Below are positions 44,101 through 52,750 of a stretch of 64,000 bases of DNA, piece by piece. Each line of letters begins with the position of its first letter. Position 1 is the stretch's first letter. Where the stretch lies: contig DDFH01000006.1 in NCBI GenBank assembly GCA_002337085.1, positions 463,098 through 527,097 of the forward strand, read 5' to 3'. This DNA is from Hyphomonadaceae bacterium UBA1933 (GTDB taxonomy: Bacteria; Pseudomonadota; Alphaproteobacteria; Caulobacterales; Aquidulcibacteraceae). The notes below the pieces were generated by a model. That model searched no databases. It saw only the letters and a program-made list of their open reading frames with translations, and was not told where the DNA came from. The translations under genes and the position numbers were made by a program.

Positions 44101-45677
44101 TATTTTTTGGAAAGGATTGCCAATGCGGTGTCATCACCCATTGAGCCAATTGCTTCTTTGCCTTCTTCTGCCATTGGTGCAAGAATGGTTTCCATATCTT
44201 CGAATGAGAAACTTGCACCAATCTGACGCCGACGGAATTCATCCTTGTCGCCAAACAGACGTGGTTCTTCACCTGGGCCACATTTTTCTTCTAGTTCAAA
44301 AACGTTTTCCAACCATTTTTCATATGGGTGTGCCGCCGCAAGCTTATCAACCATTTCTTCATGGCGATAAAGCTTTTTATTATGGGTATCATAGGCAAGC
44401 ATTTCACCCGGCCCCAATGCGCCATGTTCAAGCACGATTTTATTATCAAGCGGGCACATACCGGTTTCAGAGCCAACCGCCAAAATCTTATCTTCGGTGA
44501 TTGAATAACGGAGTGGACGAAGACCATTTCTATCAAGACCTGCAACAGCCCACCGACCATCATAAATCGCCAGTGCTGCTGGGCCGTCCCATGGTTCCAT
44601 AACCGCATTGCAATACGCATATAATGCGCGATGTGATGGCTTCATAACTTCTTCGTGCTTTGCCCATGCTTCTGGAACAAGTAGTGATTTTGCCATTGGC
44701 GCACTGCGACCTGCGCGCACAAGAATTTCAAATGCGGCATCAAGTGCAGCCGAATCCGAAGACCCTGGCTGAATAACCGGTTTAACATCTGGGCCATAAT
44801 CACCAAAAGTTTGCGACGCCATTTTTATTTGGTGGCTTTTCATCCAATTGATGTTGCCTTTGATGGTGTTAATCTCACCATTATGGGCAAGCATGCGGAA
44901 TGGCTGTGCCAAGCGCCATTGCGGGAAGGTGTTGGTTGAATAACGTTGGTGATAAATTGCCACCGAAGAAACGAAACGATTATCCTGAAGGTCTGGGTAG
45001 AATGTATCAATATGTTCCGCCAAGAACATACCTTTATAAACCACCGAACGGGAGGAGAATGAGCAGATATAAAAATCAAGCAAATTTGCGGTTAATGCCT
45101 GTTTTTCAATACGGCGACGGCAAAGATAAAGTGCGCGTTCTTTTTCTCTTGGGTCGCGACCTTGTGGATCATAGAAAAGAATTTGTTCGATTTCTGGGCG
45201 GGTATCATTGGCTTTTTGCCCGATAACGGAAATATCAACCGGAACTTGACGCCAGCCGTAAAGATAGAAGCCAGCACGTAAAACTTCTGATTCCACAATT
45301 GTCCGTGCGCGCTCTTGTGCGCCAAAATCGGTGCGTGGCAAAAAGATTTGCCCAACACAAATTGGCTCATCAGAGGGTTTGTGACCAGTTAGACGAACCT
45401 GCTCGCGGAAGAATTCTTGTGGCACATCAATGCGAATGCCCGCACCGTCACCAGTTTTACCATCGGCGTCAACCGCACCACGGTGCCAAACATTTTTAAG
45501 CGCCTTGATTGCCATTGCCACAACTTCGCGGCGTTGGGTGGAATCAAGTGAAACCACCATACCAACCCCACAGGAATCTTTTTCATCTTCTGGGTTATAG
45601 GCGCCATTTTCAATAAGGGTATCGCGCATTGCAAGATAATGTGCGGTTATGTCGGAAACTTGGTTTTCTTTGGTCAT
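41133..45677 (-). CDS. gltB: Glutamate synthase (NADPH), large subunit
   Basis: GltB makes two glutamates from glutamine and 2-oxoglutarate. The 1514-residue protein has a short propeptide before the nucleophile Cys36 (DSCGVGM), a class II glutaminase domain, a central FMN-barrel synthase domain (PPPHHDIYSIEDLAQLI), the 3Fe-4S cysteine cluster near 1138-1155 (CIMVRQCQSNTCPVGVC) and the C-terminal beta-helix GXGXG domain (GATSGKLFAAGRAGERFAVRNSG). It follows gltD by 18 bases on the minus strand. Confidence 0.98.
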   Translation of the reverse strand: MTKENQVSDITAHYLAMRDTLIENGAYNPEDEKDSCGVGMVVSLDSTQRREVVAMAIKALKNVWHRGAVDADGKTGDGAGIRIDVPQEFFREQVRLTGHKPSDEPICVGQIFLPRTDFGAQERARTIVESEVLRAGFYLYGWRQVPVDISVIGQKANDTRPEIEQILFYDPQGRDPREKERALYLCRRRIEKQALTANLLDFYICSFSSRSVVYKGMFLAEHIDTFYPDLQDNRFVSSVAIYHQRYSTNTFPQWRLAQPFRMLAHNGEINTIKGNINWMKSHQIKMASQTFGDYGPDVKPVIQPGSSDSAALDAAFEILVRAGRSAPMAKSLLVPEAWAKHEEVMKPSHRALYAYCNAVMEPWDGPAALAIYDGRWAVAGLDRNGLRPLRYSITEDKILAVGSETGMCPLDNKIVLEHGALGPGEMLAYDTHNKKLYRHEEMVDKLAAAHPYEKWLENVFELEEKCGPGEEPRLFGDKDEFRRRQIGASFSFEDMETILAPMAEEGKEAIGSMGDDTALAILSKKYRPLSHFFKQNFSQVTNPPIDPLREERVMSLKTRFKNLGNILAQDETQTDVFVVESPFISTGTYIRMLPVFGDSVAFIDCSFDKPKNPAKAGDGLREALSRIRAEAEDAVRSGKSQIVLTDEYQSATKIPVPMILATGGVHAHLVDRGLRTYCSIIVRSAECLDTHYYAVLVGVGATCVNAYIAQEAIADRHARGLLGDLSLNQAVVNYKKAVEAGLMKILSKMGISVISSYRGGYNFEALGLSRALVSEFFPGMPSRVSGIGLIGIAKKCYELHEMAWESASNVLPIGGFYKLRAGGEQHALEAKQIHLLQTACNTGSYHAYKTYIKSYEGRDPMQIRDLLDFKPINPSVPLEEVESINNIRKRFVTPGMSLGALSPEAHGTLNIAMNRIGAKSVSGEGGEDRARYQPLPNGDNPNSAVKQIASGRFGVTAEYLNQCREIEIKVAQGAKPGEGGQLPGFKVTEFIAKLRHATPGVTLISPPPHHDIYSIEDLAQLIYDLKQINPIAKVCVKLVSQAGVGTVAAGVAKAKADIILISGGVGGTGASPQTSIKYAGLPWELGLAEAHQVLTLNNLRDQVLLRTDGGLRNGRDIVMAAMLGAEEYGIGTASLVAMGCIMVRQCQSNTCPVGVCVQDEALRKKFTGNPEKIVNLMSFIAEEVREILAELGFKHLHEVIGRTDLLAQVSRGPSSLDDLDLNPLMVQVEGFIPSDFSKPKPRIEVPEALDEQIINDAEPFFERGEKMQVAYRVRNVQRAIGTRASSHIVRKFGMDGIAEGRLVVKLEGSCGQSLGAFGVKGLTLDVVGDANDYVGKGLSGATIMLRPSRSSGITPHKNAIIGNTCMYGATSGKLFAAGRAGERFAVRNSGATAVVEGVGANGCEYMTGGTVVILGKHGGNFAAGMTGGMAFVWDEDNMLPKNINEDSVIYQRIETPYYLDMFKSLVLEHVENTNSARGRDILEHFDIEIQKVWQVVPKEMLSRLENPVKAVAAE

Positions 45678-45695
45678 CTGTGGAAACCCTTAAAT

Positions 45696-47126
45696 TTATG
45701 CAGCTTTTGAATTAGCAAGAGATTTTAAATATTTGTGGATTTGGTCGGCGGCATCCTTGCCATCTTTTAGCGCCCAAACCACCAATGATGCACCGCGCAC
45801 AATGTCACCAGCGGCGAAAACATTTTCAATTTCAGTTTGGAAACTATTGGCGTTAACGCGCAATGTTCCCCATTTTGTGGTTTTTAATTCCGGCGCACCA
45901 AAGGCATTTGGCAAATCTTCTGGCTCAAAACCAAGTGCAGAAATAACCATATCCGCCGGAACAATTTCTTCGGAGTTTTTAACTTCTTCAATGCCTTGAC
46001 GCCCCGATCCATCCGCTTCGGTAAGGCGCATTTTAACAACATTAATGCCCGTAATTTTGCCACCTTCAAGCACCAGATTTTTCGGTGCAGAAAGCCATTT
46101 GAACTCCACGCCTTCTTCTTCGGCATTTTTAACTTCGCGCGCTGAACCTGGCATATTTGCTTTGTCGCGGCGATAAAGGCAGGTAACTGATTTTGCGCCT
46201 TGGCGGATTGAAGTCCGTACGCAATCCATTGCGGTATCGCCGCCGCCGATTACGACAACATCTTTGCCTGCCGCATTCATTTCACCGCTTTCAAACGCCG
46301 GGATTTTATCGCCAAAACCATTTTTGTTTGATGTGATAAGGAAGTCTAACGCTTGTAATGCGCCGTCATCACCCGCAAGCCCCAATTTACGGGCTTTATA
46401 AACGCCGGTTGCGATTAAAACCGCATCAAATTTTGCTTTTAAATCAGAAAATTTAACCTTGCCTCCAACATCGGCATTTAGTTCAAATTTAACGCCCGCT
46501 TCTTCAAGTTGTTTGATGCGGCGCGTGATAATATCTTTTTCAAGTTTAAAGCCAGGTATGCCATAAATTAATAGGCCGCCCGCGCGGTCGTGGCGGTCAT
46601 AAACCGTTACTTGATAGCCAAGGCCAGTTAAAACCTGTGCCGCCGCAATTCCCGCAGGGCCCGAACCAATGATTGCGACCGATTGGTCACGTTGCTTGGG
46701 GGCTTTTAATGAGCCAACCCAGTCATTTTTAAATGCGGTTTCGGTAATGAAACGCTCAACTGCGCCGATGGTTACTGCACCATGGGTTGATTGTTCGATA
46801 ACGCAACTACCTTCACATAATCTATCTTGTGGGCAGATACGGCCGCAAATTTCCGGCAATGGATTGGTTGCCGATGAAATCTGATAAGCTTCTTCAAGGC
46901 GACCTGTTGCGGTCATGCGCAACCAATCGGGGATATTGTTTTGCAAAGGGCAACCAGATTGGCAGAAAGGCACACCACATTGCGAACAACGCGAAGCCTG
47001 TTCCTCTGCCTTTTGTAAAATAAATTCACCATAAATTTCAAGAAAGTCGCTGGCGCGCGTGTCTGCATCGCGCTTTTGCGGCATTTGTTGGTCTAGTTTG
47101 ACGAATTTAAGCATTGGTTCAGCCAT
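45696..47126 (-). CDS. gltD: Glutamate synthase (NADPH), small subunit
   Basis: GltD passes electrons from NADPH through FAD and 4Fe-4S centres to GltB. The 476-residue protein has N-terminal cluster cysteines C47, C50, C55 and C59 (CSQCGVPFCQSGC), CGRICPQDRLCEGSC, FAD motif GSGPAGIAAAQVL and NADPH motif VIGGGDTAMDC. I use ATG 47126 (MAEPMLKF), preceded by AAAGGTGC, rather than the open-frame start 69 bases upstream. The gltD-gltB order and 18-base gap indicate one operon. Confidence 0.97.
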   Translation of the reverse strand: MAEPMLKFVKLDQQMPQKRDADTRASDFLEIYGEFILQKAEEQASRCSQCGVPFCQSGCPLQNNIPDWLRMTATGRLEEAYQISSATNPLPEICGRICPQDRLCEGSCVIEQSTHGAVTIGAVERFITETAFKNDWVGSLKAPKQRDQSVAIIGSGPAGIAAAQVLTGLGYQVTVYDRHDRAGGLLIYGIPGFKLEKDIITRRIKQLEEAGVKFELNADVGGKVKFSDLKAKFDAVLIATGVYKARKLGLAGDDGALQALDFLITSNKNGFGDKIPAFESGEMNAAGKDVVVIGGGDTAMDCVRTSIRQGAKSVTCLYRRDKANMPGSAREVKNAEEEGVEFKWLSAPKNLVLEGGKITGINVVKMRLTEADGSGRQGIEEVKNSEEIVPADMVISALGFEPEDLPNAFGAPELKTTKWGTLRVNANSFQTEIENVFAAGDIVRGASLVVWALKDGKDAADQIHKYLKSLANSKAA

Positions 47127-47210
47127 ATTTGCACCTTTGGATTTTGGGGCTTGTGATTTATCGGGGGTTTTATCTATTAAAAGCCATGATTTCAAATGAA
47201 TTATGCAGAA

Positions 47211-47305
47211 AAAGGAAATAATGCGCCCTTATTGCAGCGGGGATGCGACTTATATGTTTGAATTGGTATGGAAATAATGTGTCAATAGGGCGCAAAATTT
47301 CCTTT
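47211..47305. repeat. Long inverted repeat in the gltD-uppP divergent region
   Basis: The left arm (47211-47234) starts AAAGGAAATAATGCGCCC and the right arm (47283-47305) ends GGGCGCAAAATTTCCTTT. The arms match over about 21 of 24 positions, with two mismatches and one bulge, around a 48-nt loop. GGAAATAATG also occurs as a direct repeat inside the loop (from 47270). It lies 85 bases upstream of gltD and 83 bases upstream of uppP, so it may act as a regulatory site for either or be a mobile palindromic unit. Confidence 0.7.
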
Positions 47306-47313
47306 AATTTATA

Positions 47314-47338
47314 TGGCAATATATTTTGTCAATTGCCA
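47314..47338. promoter_or_regulatory. Inverted repeat TGGCAAT / ATTGCCA upstream of uppP
   Basis: TGGCAAT (47314-47320) and ATTGCCA (47332-47338) are perfect arms with an 11-nt spacer, 50-74 bases before the uppP ATG. Spacing is suited to a dimeric regulator, but none can be named. Confidence 0.3.
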
Positions 47339-47387
47339 AAAACCATGTAATAGGAGCATGATAATCCTTATTAACAAAGGAACAAAT

Positions 47388-48209
47388 ATGGGCGCGCTAA
47401 AAGATTTTATTGATGCGGTAATTTTAGGCATCGTTGAAGGTATAACCGAATTTTTGCCTGTTTCTTCGACAGGGCATCTTATCCTTGCCAAAGATTTGAT
47501 GGGTAATCATTTCCCCGATACTTTTGAGACCATGATTCAACTTGGCGCAATTCTGGCAATCTGCGTGCTTTATTTTAAAAAACTGTGGCAGGTTTTACTT
47601 GATTTACCATCAAAGCGTCAGGCGCAAATGTTTGCATTGGGAATTATCATTGCATTCTTGCCGGCAATGTTAATCGGTGCGGTTGCGCATGATTTTATCA
47701 AAGAAAAATTATTTAATCCGATTGTGGTTTCAGTATCTTTGATAATTGGTGGTGTTATCATTATTTTTGCCGAAAGATTGGTTCACCAGATTAAATTTGA
47801 AACGGTTGATGATATTGATGTTAAAACCGCTTTTAAAATTGGCGTGGTGCAATGCCTTGCAATGATCCCCGGAACTTCACGTTCGGGCGCAACCATTATT
47901 GGCGCGCTATTTTTAGGCGTAGGGCGCAAAGCGGCGGCAGAATTTTCATTCTTTTTGGCAATTCCAACTATGGTTGGCGTATTTGCCTATGAGGCATTCA
48001 AAAGCCGCCATGAATTAATGGCATCGGGCGGGCATGAATTGATTCTAACCGCTGTTGGTTTTGTGGTTTCATTCATTTCGGCATTGTTGGTTATCAAGCC
48101 ATTTTTGAATTATGTAACCCAAAAAGGCTTCACCCCTTTTGCATATTACCGAATTGCGGCAGGGGCTTTGATGCTTGGCTATTTTTTGACCATTGGTCGG
48201 GGCGGCTAA
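47388..48209 (+). CDS. uppP: Undecaprenyl-diphosphatase
   Basis: UppP (BacA) is an integral membrane phosphatase that regenerates undecaprenyl phosphate for peptidoglycan and glycan export. The 273-residue protein has EGITEFLPVSSTGHL (17-31) and PGTSRSGAT (161-169), the two catalytic loops, and about eight membrane spans. ATG 47388 follows AAAGGAACAAAT; the open frame continues 25 codons upstream without family similarity. It converges on the quinone oxidoreductase gene with a 4-base overlap of stops. Confidence 0.96.
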   Translation: MGALKDFIDAVILGIVEGITEFLPVSSTGHLILAKDLMGNHFPDTFETMIQLGAILAICVLYFKKLWQVLLDLPSKRQAQMFALGIIIAFLPAMLIGAVAHDFIKEKLFNPIVVSVSLIIGGVIIIFAERLVHQIKFETVDDIDVKTAFKIGVVQCLAMIPGTSRSGATIIGALFLGVGRKAAAEFSFFLAIPTMVGVFAYEAFKSRHELMASGGHELILTAVGFVVSFISALLVIKPFLNYVTQKGFTPFAYYRIAAGALMLGYFLTIGRGG

Positions 48210-49174
48210 AGAACTTTTAAAACTATTTTGCCCATGGTTTGATTGGCGGCGATTTTTTCCAAGGCGTGTGAAGCGTCTTTAAGGTCAAAAATCTCGTCAA
48301 TCATTACTTTATATTTGCCGTCTTCAATCATGGGCCAAATATCTCTTTTTACTTTTTTGGCAATTTCGCCCTTTTCTTGATTGGCACGCGATCTTAAAAC
48401 CGAGCCAGTTATCACAAGGCGTTTAAGCATAAGCCGCATTAAATTCACTTCGGTTTTTGCGCCTTCTAAAAATGCAATATAGCAAAGGCGACCAAATTCA
48501 TTCATTATATTGATATTTTTCTGAACATATTTTCCGCCAACCATATCAAGAATGACATCGACGCCGCCATTTTCTTTGACAATTTCCTCAAAATCCTGGG
48601 TTTTGTAATTAATTACGATATCCGCACCCAAAGATTTGCAATATTGCCCCTTTTCATCAGAACCAACAGTAACAAGAACTTTGGCACCCCATGCCTTTGC
48701 CATTTGTATTGCCGCAGTGCCAATCCCCGATGCGCCACCGTGGATTAATAATGTCTCATTTGGTTTTAAACCACAGGCATCAAATACATTGGTATAGACG
48801 GTGAAAATTGTTTCCGGCAATGCTGCCGCCTGTTCCAATTTCAAGCTTTTGGGGATGGGAAGGCAGCAACCATAATATGCGGTTGCATATTCGGCATAGC
48901 CCCCACCTGATAAAAGCGCGCAAACCATGTCGCCAATCGCTAAATTTTTGACATCTTTACCAATTGCGACGATTTCCCCGGCAACCTCAAGACCCAAAAT
49001 GGGGGATGCGCCTTTGGGCGGCGGATAGTCACCTTTTAATTGTAATAAATCAGGGCGGTTTATACCGGCAAAGTGAATTTTTATCAAAACTTCGTCATCT
49101 TTCGGGACGGGGGTTTCAATTTTTCCCAATTGCAAGGTGTTGTTTTCACTAATAATTGCTTCACATTCTGGCAT
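48206..49174 (-). CDS. Zinc-free NAD(P)H:quinone oxidoreductase (MDR family)
   Basis: A 322-residue medium-chain dehydrogenase/reductase of the quinone oxidoreductase type (TIGR02824/PIG3-like): NRPDLLQLKGDYPPPKGASPILGLEVAGEI, then the NADPH motif HGGASGIGTAAIQMAKAWGA and DMVGGKYVQKNI. Zinc ligands of alcohol dehydrogenases are absent. The natural substrate is unknown. It is divergent from DUF1192-rcdA, a neighbourhood conserved in alphaproteobacteria. I use ATG 49174. Confidence 0.9.
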   Translation of the reverse strand: MPECEAIISENNTLQLGKIETPVPKDDEVLIKIHFAGINRPDLLQLKGDYPPPKGASPILGLEVAGEIVAIGKDVKNLAIGDMVCALLSGGGYAEYATAYYGCCLPIPKSLKLEQAAALPETIFTVYTNVFDACGLKPNETLLIHGGASGIGTAAIQMAKAWGAKVLVTVGSDEKGQYCKSLGADIVINYKTQDFEEIVKENGGVDVILDMVGGKYVQKNINIMNEFGRLCYIAFLEGAKTEVNLMRLMLKRLVITGSVLRSRANQEKGEIAKKVKRDIWPMIEDGKYKVMIDEIFDLKDASHALEKIAANQTMGKIVLKVL

Positions 49175-49290
49175 GATCAAACTTATTGTCCCAAATTGAC
49201 GGTTTATCTTGATATTCTGTTTTTAATCTGTCATCTAATGAAACGGAAGTCCCCAATTAGTTGATACTCATTAGGTAATGGAATCTAAAT

Positions 49291-49473
49291 ATGACAGATG
49301 ATGACTTATTGCCAAAAGAAAATGCCAAACCCCAAGACCTTGACATTTACTCTATTGAGGAGTTGGAAGATAGGATTATACGCCTAAAAGAGGAAATTAT
49401 TAGGTGCGAAGGCAAAATTATATCAAAAAAAGCATCACTTGATGCAGCAAACGCGCTTTTTGGCAAAAAATAA
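49291..49473 (+). CDS. DUF1192 family protein
   Basis: A 60-residue protein: an acidic start (TDDDLLPKENA) then one predicted helix, LDIYSIEELEDRIIRLKEEIIRCEGKI, ending KKASLDAANALFGKK, matching the small alphaproteobacterial DUF1192 family. Its function is unknown. It sits 65 bases before the RcdA-type gene, as in many relatives, so a role near CtrA turnover or the cell cycle is possible but only inferred. Confidence 0.87.
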   Translation: MTDDDLLPKENAKPQDLDIYSIEELEDRIIRLKEEIIRCEGKIISKKASLDAANALFGKK

Positions 49474-49538
49474 TTATCGCCAAAATTTTATATCTGGCAT
49501 GGTGCTTGCAAGTAGCATCTAAAATAATGGGTAATTAG

Positions 49539-50054
49539 ATGGTCATAGATATAGCAAATACCAATGATGAGAATGATAGAATTCGTGCTTTTGCCGGTTC
49601 GGACATGTTTGAAAAATTATTTACTGATGGCATGGATTTAGTTGAGGCAACTGCCGCCTATCTCGATGGTGAAGGTCGGTCAGAATCAAAAAAACTCGAT
49701 AAAGTATTGGCGTTGCAATATGCATCTGAATCAATGCGTCTTACGACGCGCCTTATGCAGGCTGCAAGTTGGCTTTTGGTACAGCGTGCGGTTCGTGAAG
49801 GTGAAATGACACCAACTGACGCTCGCGATTCAAAATATCGTATTGGTGCAAAAGCCATTTGTCTTTCAAGCCGCCAGATTTCATCTGAACTTCCGGCTAA
49901 ATTGCTTGATTTATTGCATAAATCTGATGCGCTTTATAAACGTATTGATCGCCTTGATAATGCAATGTTTGTTGAAAATGCCGAAGCCCCTGCCAACCCA
50001 GTTAGTGAGCAGATACAACGCCTTCATTCGGCTTTTGGTTTTGGCGCGAAATAA
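49539..50054 (+). CDS. rcdA: RcdA-type regulator of CtrA degradation (DUF1465)
   Basis: In Caulobacter RcdA is an adaptor that, with CpdR and PopA, directs CtrA to the ClpXP protease at the cell pole. The 171-residue helical protein has the strongly conserved core MDLVEATAAYLDGEGR and ESMRLTTRLMQAASWLLVQ, then RAVREGEMT. The C-terminal tail, thought to recruit cargo in RcdA, is short (QRLHSAFGFGAK). It overlaps the convergent membrane-protein gene by 31 bases. In many relatives rpmE follows; it does not here. Confidence 0.88.
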   Translation: MVIDIANTNDENDRIRAFAGSDMFEKLFTDGMDLVEATAAYLDGEGRSESKKLDKVLALQYASESMRLTTRLMQAASWLLVQRAVREGEMTPTDARDSKYRIGAKAICLSSRQISSELPAKLLDLLHKSDALYKRIDRLDNAMFVENAEAPANPVSEQIQRLHSAFGFGAK

Positions 50055-50536
50055 GATTTTAAGTCGGGTTTGAAAACCACAAGCCCGACCAATATCCCTG
50101 AAACAATCACAATTAAATATTGGGAAAGCGGCAATATACCGTTCATTTTGGCTTTTAATAATATATCAAAGCCATAAAGGATTGTGATTGGCACGATTAT
50201 GCCAATAATTGCCACTTGCCATAATTTTTGCATTTTGGGAATTAATGGCAAAAGCCATAATAATATCGCTGTTGGTATGAAGCCAAATACAAGCCCAACC
50301 ACACCGCCAAGTAAGCTATTTAGTAATAGTGCAAATATTTCATAATCAGTTGCCATAATTTCCTGATGCGGTGGTGGGAAAATATAATTATAAACCGCCA
50401 AAGCGTTGGCGATTAAAAACCCTGAAAAAATCGCATAAAACAATGCCTGCAAAACCAGAATTAGCCATTTTGGTGTTGGCTTTTCTTGTGGTTTTGGTTT
50501 TTCATACCAGTCATTATTATTTGTGGCTTGGGTCAT
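50024..50536 (-). CDS. Integral membrane protein of unknown function
   Basis: A 170-residue protein with a Lys/Pro-rich cytoplasmic N-terminus (about 1-22) and four or five hydrophobic segments (about 25-48, 66-88, 90-105, 110-127 and 137-154), ending in a basic tail. No family was recognised and no motif suggests a catalytic role. The last 10 codons overlap the end of rcdA on the other strand (50024-50054). Confidence 0.7.
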   Translation of the reverse strand: MTQATNNNDWYEKPKPQEKPTPKWLILVLQALFYAIFSGFLIANALAVYNYIFPPPHQEIMATDYEIFALLLNSLLGGVVGLVFGFIPTAILLWLLPLIPKMQKLWQVAIIGIIVPITILYGFDILLKAKMNGILPLSQYLIVIVSGILVGLVVFKPDLKSYFAPKPKAE

Positions 50537-50701
50537 ATTTTTCGTTAAATAGCAGGCGTCAAAATGTCTGACTTGTGTGTTTTATCCTTTAGTCCTAATT
50601 ATTATTGCAAAACATTCTGATAAACAATATTTAAAGGATGCAAAGCGCTGAATTTGCGTTTATAGCCTTACGCCAATATAATTTATACAAGCGGAACAAA
50701 T

Positions 50702-51688
50702 ATGCCAAACTTAAAACCAAAAGTTATTGTTACACGCAGACTGCCTGAAGTGGTTGAAACCCGTATGAAAGAGCTTTTCGACACGGAATTATCCCAAAAT
50801 GATGAACCAATGAGTTATGAGCAATTGGTTGATGCTGTGGGGCGTTGTGATATTCTTGTTCCAACTGTTACCGATAGAATCGATTCCAAGGTTTTGTCTC
50901 GTGCGGGCGATCGCCTTAAACTTATTGCCCAATATGGCGCAGGTATTGATAATATTGATGTTGAAACCGCAAACCGTCGTGGCATTACCGTCACCAATAC
51001 CCCTGGGGTTTTAACCGAAGATACCGCCGATGTTACAATGGCACTTATTCTTTCAGTTCCGCGCCGCCTTATTGAGGGGGCGGAAATTATTGATAATGAT
51101 AAATTCACTGGCTGGTCACCAACTTGGATGCTTGGACGCAGTGTGTCAAATAAACGCCTCGGCATTATCGGCATGGGCCGTATTGGTCAGGCGGTTGCCC
51201 GCCGCGCCAAGGCATTTGGTATGCAAATTCATTACCATAACCGTAAAAAAGTTGCCCCGGCAATCGAGAAGGAGTTAGAGGCGACATATTGGGAAAGCCT
51301 TGATCAAATGTTGGCGCGCATGGACATTGTATCGGTAAATTGCCCGCATACTCCTGCAACCTACCATTTATTATCGGCGCGCCGTCTTCAACTTTTGAAA
51401 CCAACTGCATACCTTATCAATACGGCACGTGGTGAAATTGTGGACGAGGCGGCATTAGCGCGTATGCTTGAAAAAGGATTGCTTGCGGGGGCTGGGCTTG
51501 ACGTATTTGAACACGAACCAGAAATTAATCCAAAACTCAAAAAGCTTTCAAATGTTGTATTGCTTCCACATATGGGCTCTTCAACTATTGAATCGCGGAC
51601 TGCGATGGGTGAAAAAGTAATCATTAATATCAAAACTTTTGCCGATGGCCATAAACCGCCTGATCGTGTTATTCCGGCAATGTTATAA
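50702..51688 (+). CDS. D-2-hydroxyacid dehydrogenase, glyoxylate/hydroxypyruvate reductase type
   Basis: A 328-residue NAD(P)-dependent D-2-hydroxyacid dehydrogenase. Visible: substrate-domain start KPKVIVTRRLPEVVETRM, NAD motif GMGRIGQAVARRA (from about 157), catalytic arginine in NTARGEIVDE, glutamate in FEHEPEINP and histidine in LLPHMGSS. It closely resembles the GyaR/GRHPR group, which reduces glyoxylate or hydroxypyruvate, rather than SerA, since no ACT domain follows. It is a single gene with its own terminator. Confidence 0.88.
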   Translation: MPNLKPKVIVTRRLPEVVETRMKELFDTELSQNDEPMSYEQLVDAVGRCDILVPTVTDRIDSKVLSRAGDRLKLIAQYGAGIDNIDVETANRRGITVTNTPGVLTEDTADVTMALILSVPRRLIEGAEIIDNDKFTGWSPTWMLGRSVSNKRLGIIGMGRIGQAVARRAKAFGMQIHYHNRKKVAPAIEKELEATYWESLDQMLARMDIVSVNCPHTPATYHLLSARRLQLLKPTAYLINTARGEIVDEAALARMLEKGLLAGAGLDVFEHEPEINPKLKKLSNVVLLPHMGSSTIESRTAMGEKVIINIKTFADGHKPPDRVIPAML

Positions 51689-51762
51689 TCATGATGGGTT
51701 GAAGACTATTCAGACAAGAATGTTTTAAATTGCGTTGTTTTGAAATTTATTTTTCATTGAAA

Positions 51763-51790
51763 AAAAAGCCCTGAATACAGGGCTTTTTAT
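51763..51790 (+). terminator. Intrinsic terminator of the hydroxyacid dehydrogenase gene
   Basis: AAAAAGCCCTG (51763-51773), loop AATA, CAGGGCTTTTT (51778-51788). It lies 74 bases beyond the stop codon. Confidence 0.9.
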
Positions 51791-51819
51791 TTGATACATA
51801 TAAAATAAATTAATAATAT
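51791..51819 (+). promoter_or_regulatory. Candidate sigma-70 promoter of the lipoprotein hydrolase
   Basis: TTGATA (51791-51796), an exact 17-base spacer and TAATAT (51814-51819), directly after the preceding terminator. The expected start of transcription coincides with the short palindrome CTTGT-C-ACAAG (51824-51834), a possible operator. Confidence 0.6.
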
Positions 51820-51874
51820 AGTTCTTGTCACAAGGTAGGGCTTTGTCTAACTATGGTTGTCGCCGGAGTTAGAA

Positions 51875-52750
51875 ATGAAAAAAATATTCCCACTTTTAAT
51901 TACTTCAACATTTTTGCTTGTTGCCTGTGTTAATGTAAATATTGGCAAAGATATGGTTCTTATAACCAACAAAAATGCGGCGGCGCATAAAATTGATTTT
52001 GGGGAAAGAAGCACTTTTGACCAAGTAAAATTGCCTTATAATTTTATTGCACAAAGTGGGGAATTGCCGGCATCATTTGGTAAAATTGCATATTCACAGA
52101 TACAGACAGACCGAAAAAAGCCACTCGTGGTATTTTGTGGCGGAAATGCGTTTCGCCTAAATTATCGTGGCTATAAATATGCGCAGGCTTTGGCACAATA
52201 TGGTGATGTTTTTGCGTTTGATTACCCAGGGCTTGGCGATAGTGCGGGTGAAGCAACCAAAGCCCAATTTGAAGAGACTTTGAAATTAGTTTCACAAAAA
52301 ACTAAAGAAATTGCTGCACAAAATAATAATGGCAAAATTATTTATTATGGGCATTCATTTGGCGGTGGCGTTTGTTCATCTCTGGCGCATGACAATCCCG
52401 ATGCAATTGCATTGGTTCTTGCGGGAACTTTTGCCAATTATGAAGATGCGGCACATGGCATAAAACCAATATTAGCAAATTTTGCCAGATTTAAGGTTTC
52501 TAACGATACACCCGAATTTAAAATTCCACAATTATTGGCAAACTATGAAAACCCAGTCTTTGTTATTGCCTCACATAAAGATGACACGGTTAAGTTCGGC
52601 GTTACACAAAAATTATATGAAAAGCTTTTAAAACAGGGCAACAAAGCAATGTTTATCCCGCTTGAAAACGCGCCACATGGATTATTGCCTGCTGATGCGG
52701 AAACCTTGCCTAAATTGACGGCGGCATTACAAAATTCTGGGATTGAATAA
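51875..52750 (+). CDS. Lipid-anchored alpha/beta hydrolase
   Basis: A 291-residue protein with a lipobox LVAC (Cys18) and an alpha/beta-hydrolase fold: strand then FCGGNAF, FDYPGLGDSAGEA, nucleophile Ser161 in YYGHSFGGGVC, an Asp region ASHKDDTVKF and the catalytic histidine in NAPHGLLP. The substrate is unknown; the HGG-like oxyanion segment and overall plan resemble the BEM46/FrsA-like serine hydrolases. ATG 51875 is chosen since the lipoprotein signal starts there. It abuts the next gene's stop with no gap. Confidence 0.85.
   Translation: MKKIFPLLITSTFLLVACVNVNIGKDMVLITNKNAAAHKIDFGERSTFDQVKLPYNFIAQSGELPASFGKIAYSQIQTDRKKPLVVFCGGNAFRLNYRGYKYAQALAQYGDVFAFDYPGLGDSAGEATKAQFEETLKLVSQKTKEIAAQNNNGKIIYYGHSFGGGVCSSLAHDNPDAIALVLAGTFANYEDAAHGIKPILANFARFKVSNDTPEFKIPQLLANYENPVFVIASHKDDTVKFGVTQKLYEKLLKQGNKAMFIPLENAPHGLLPADAETLPKLTAALQNSGIE

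Noticed and set aside
47313..47387. 25-codon N-terminal extension of uppP
   Set aside because: The ribosome site and family start fit ATG 47388; the extension covers the upstream inverted repeat region and has no similarity to UppP.
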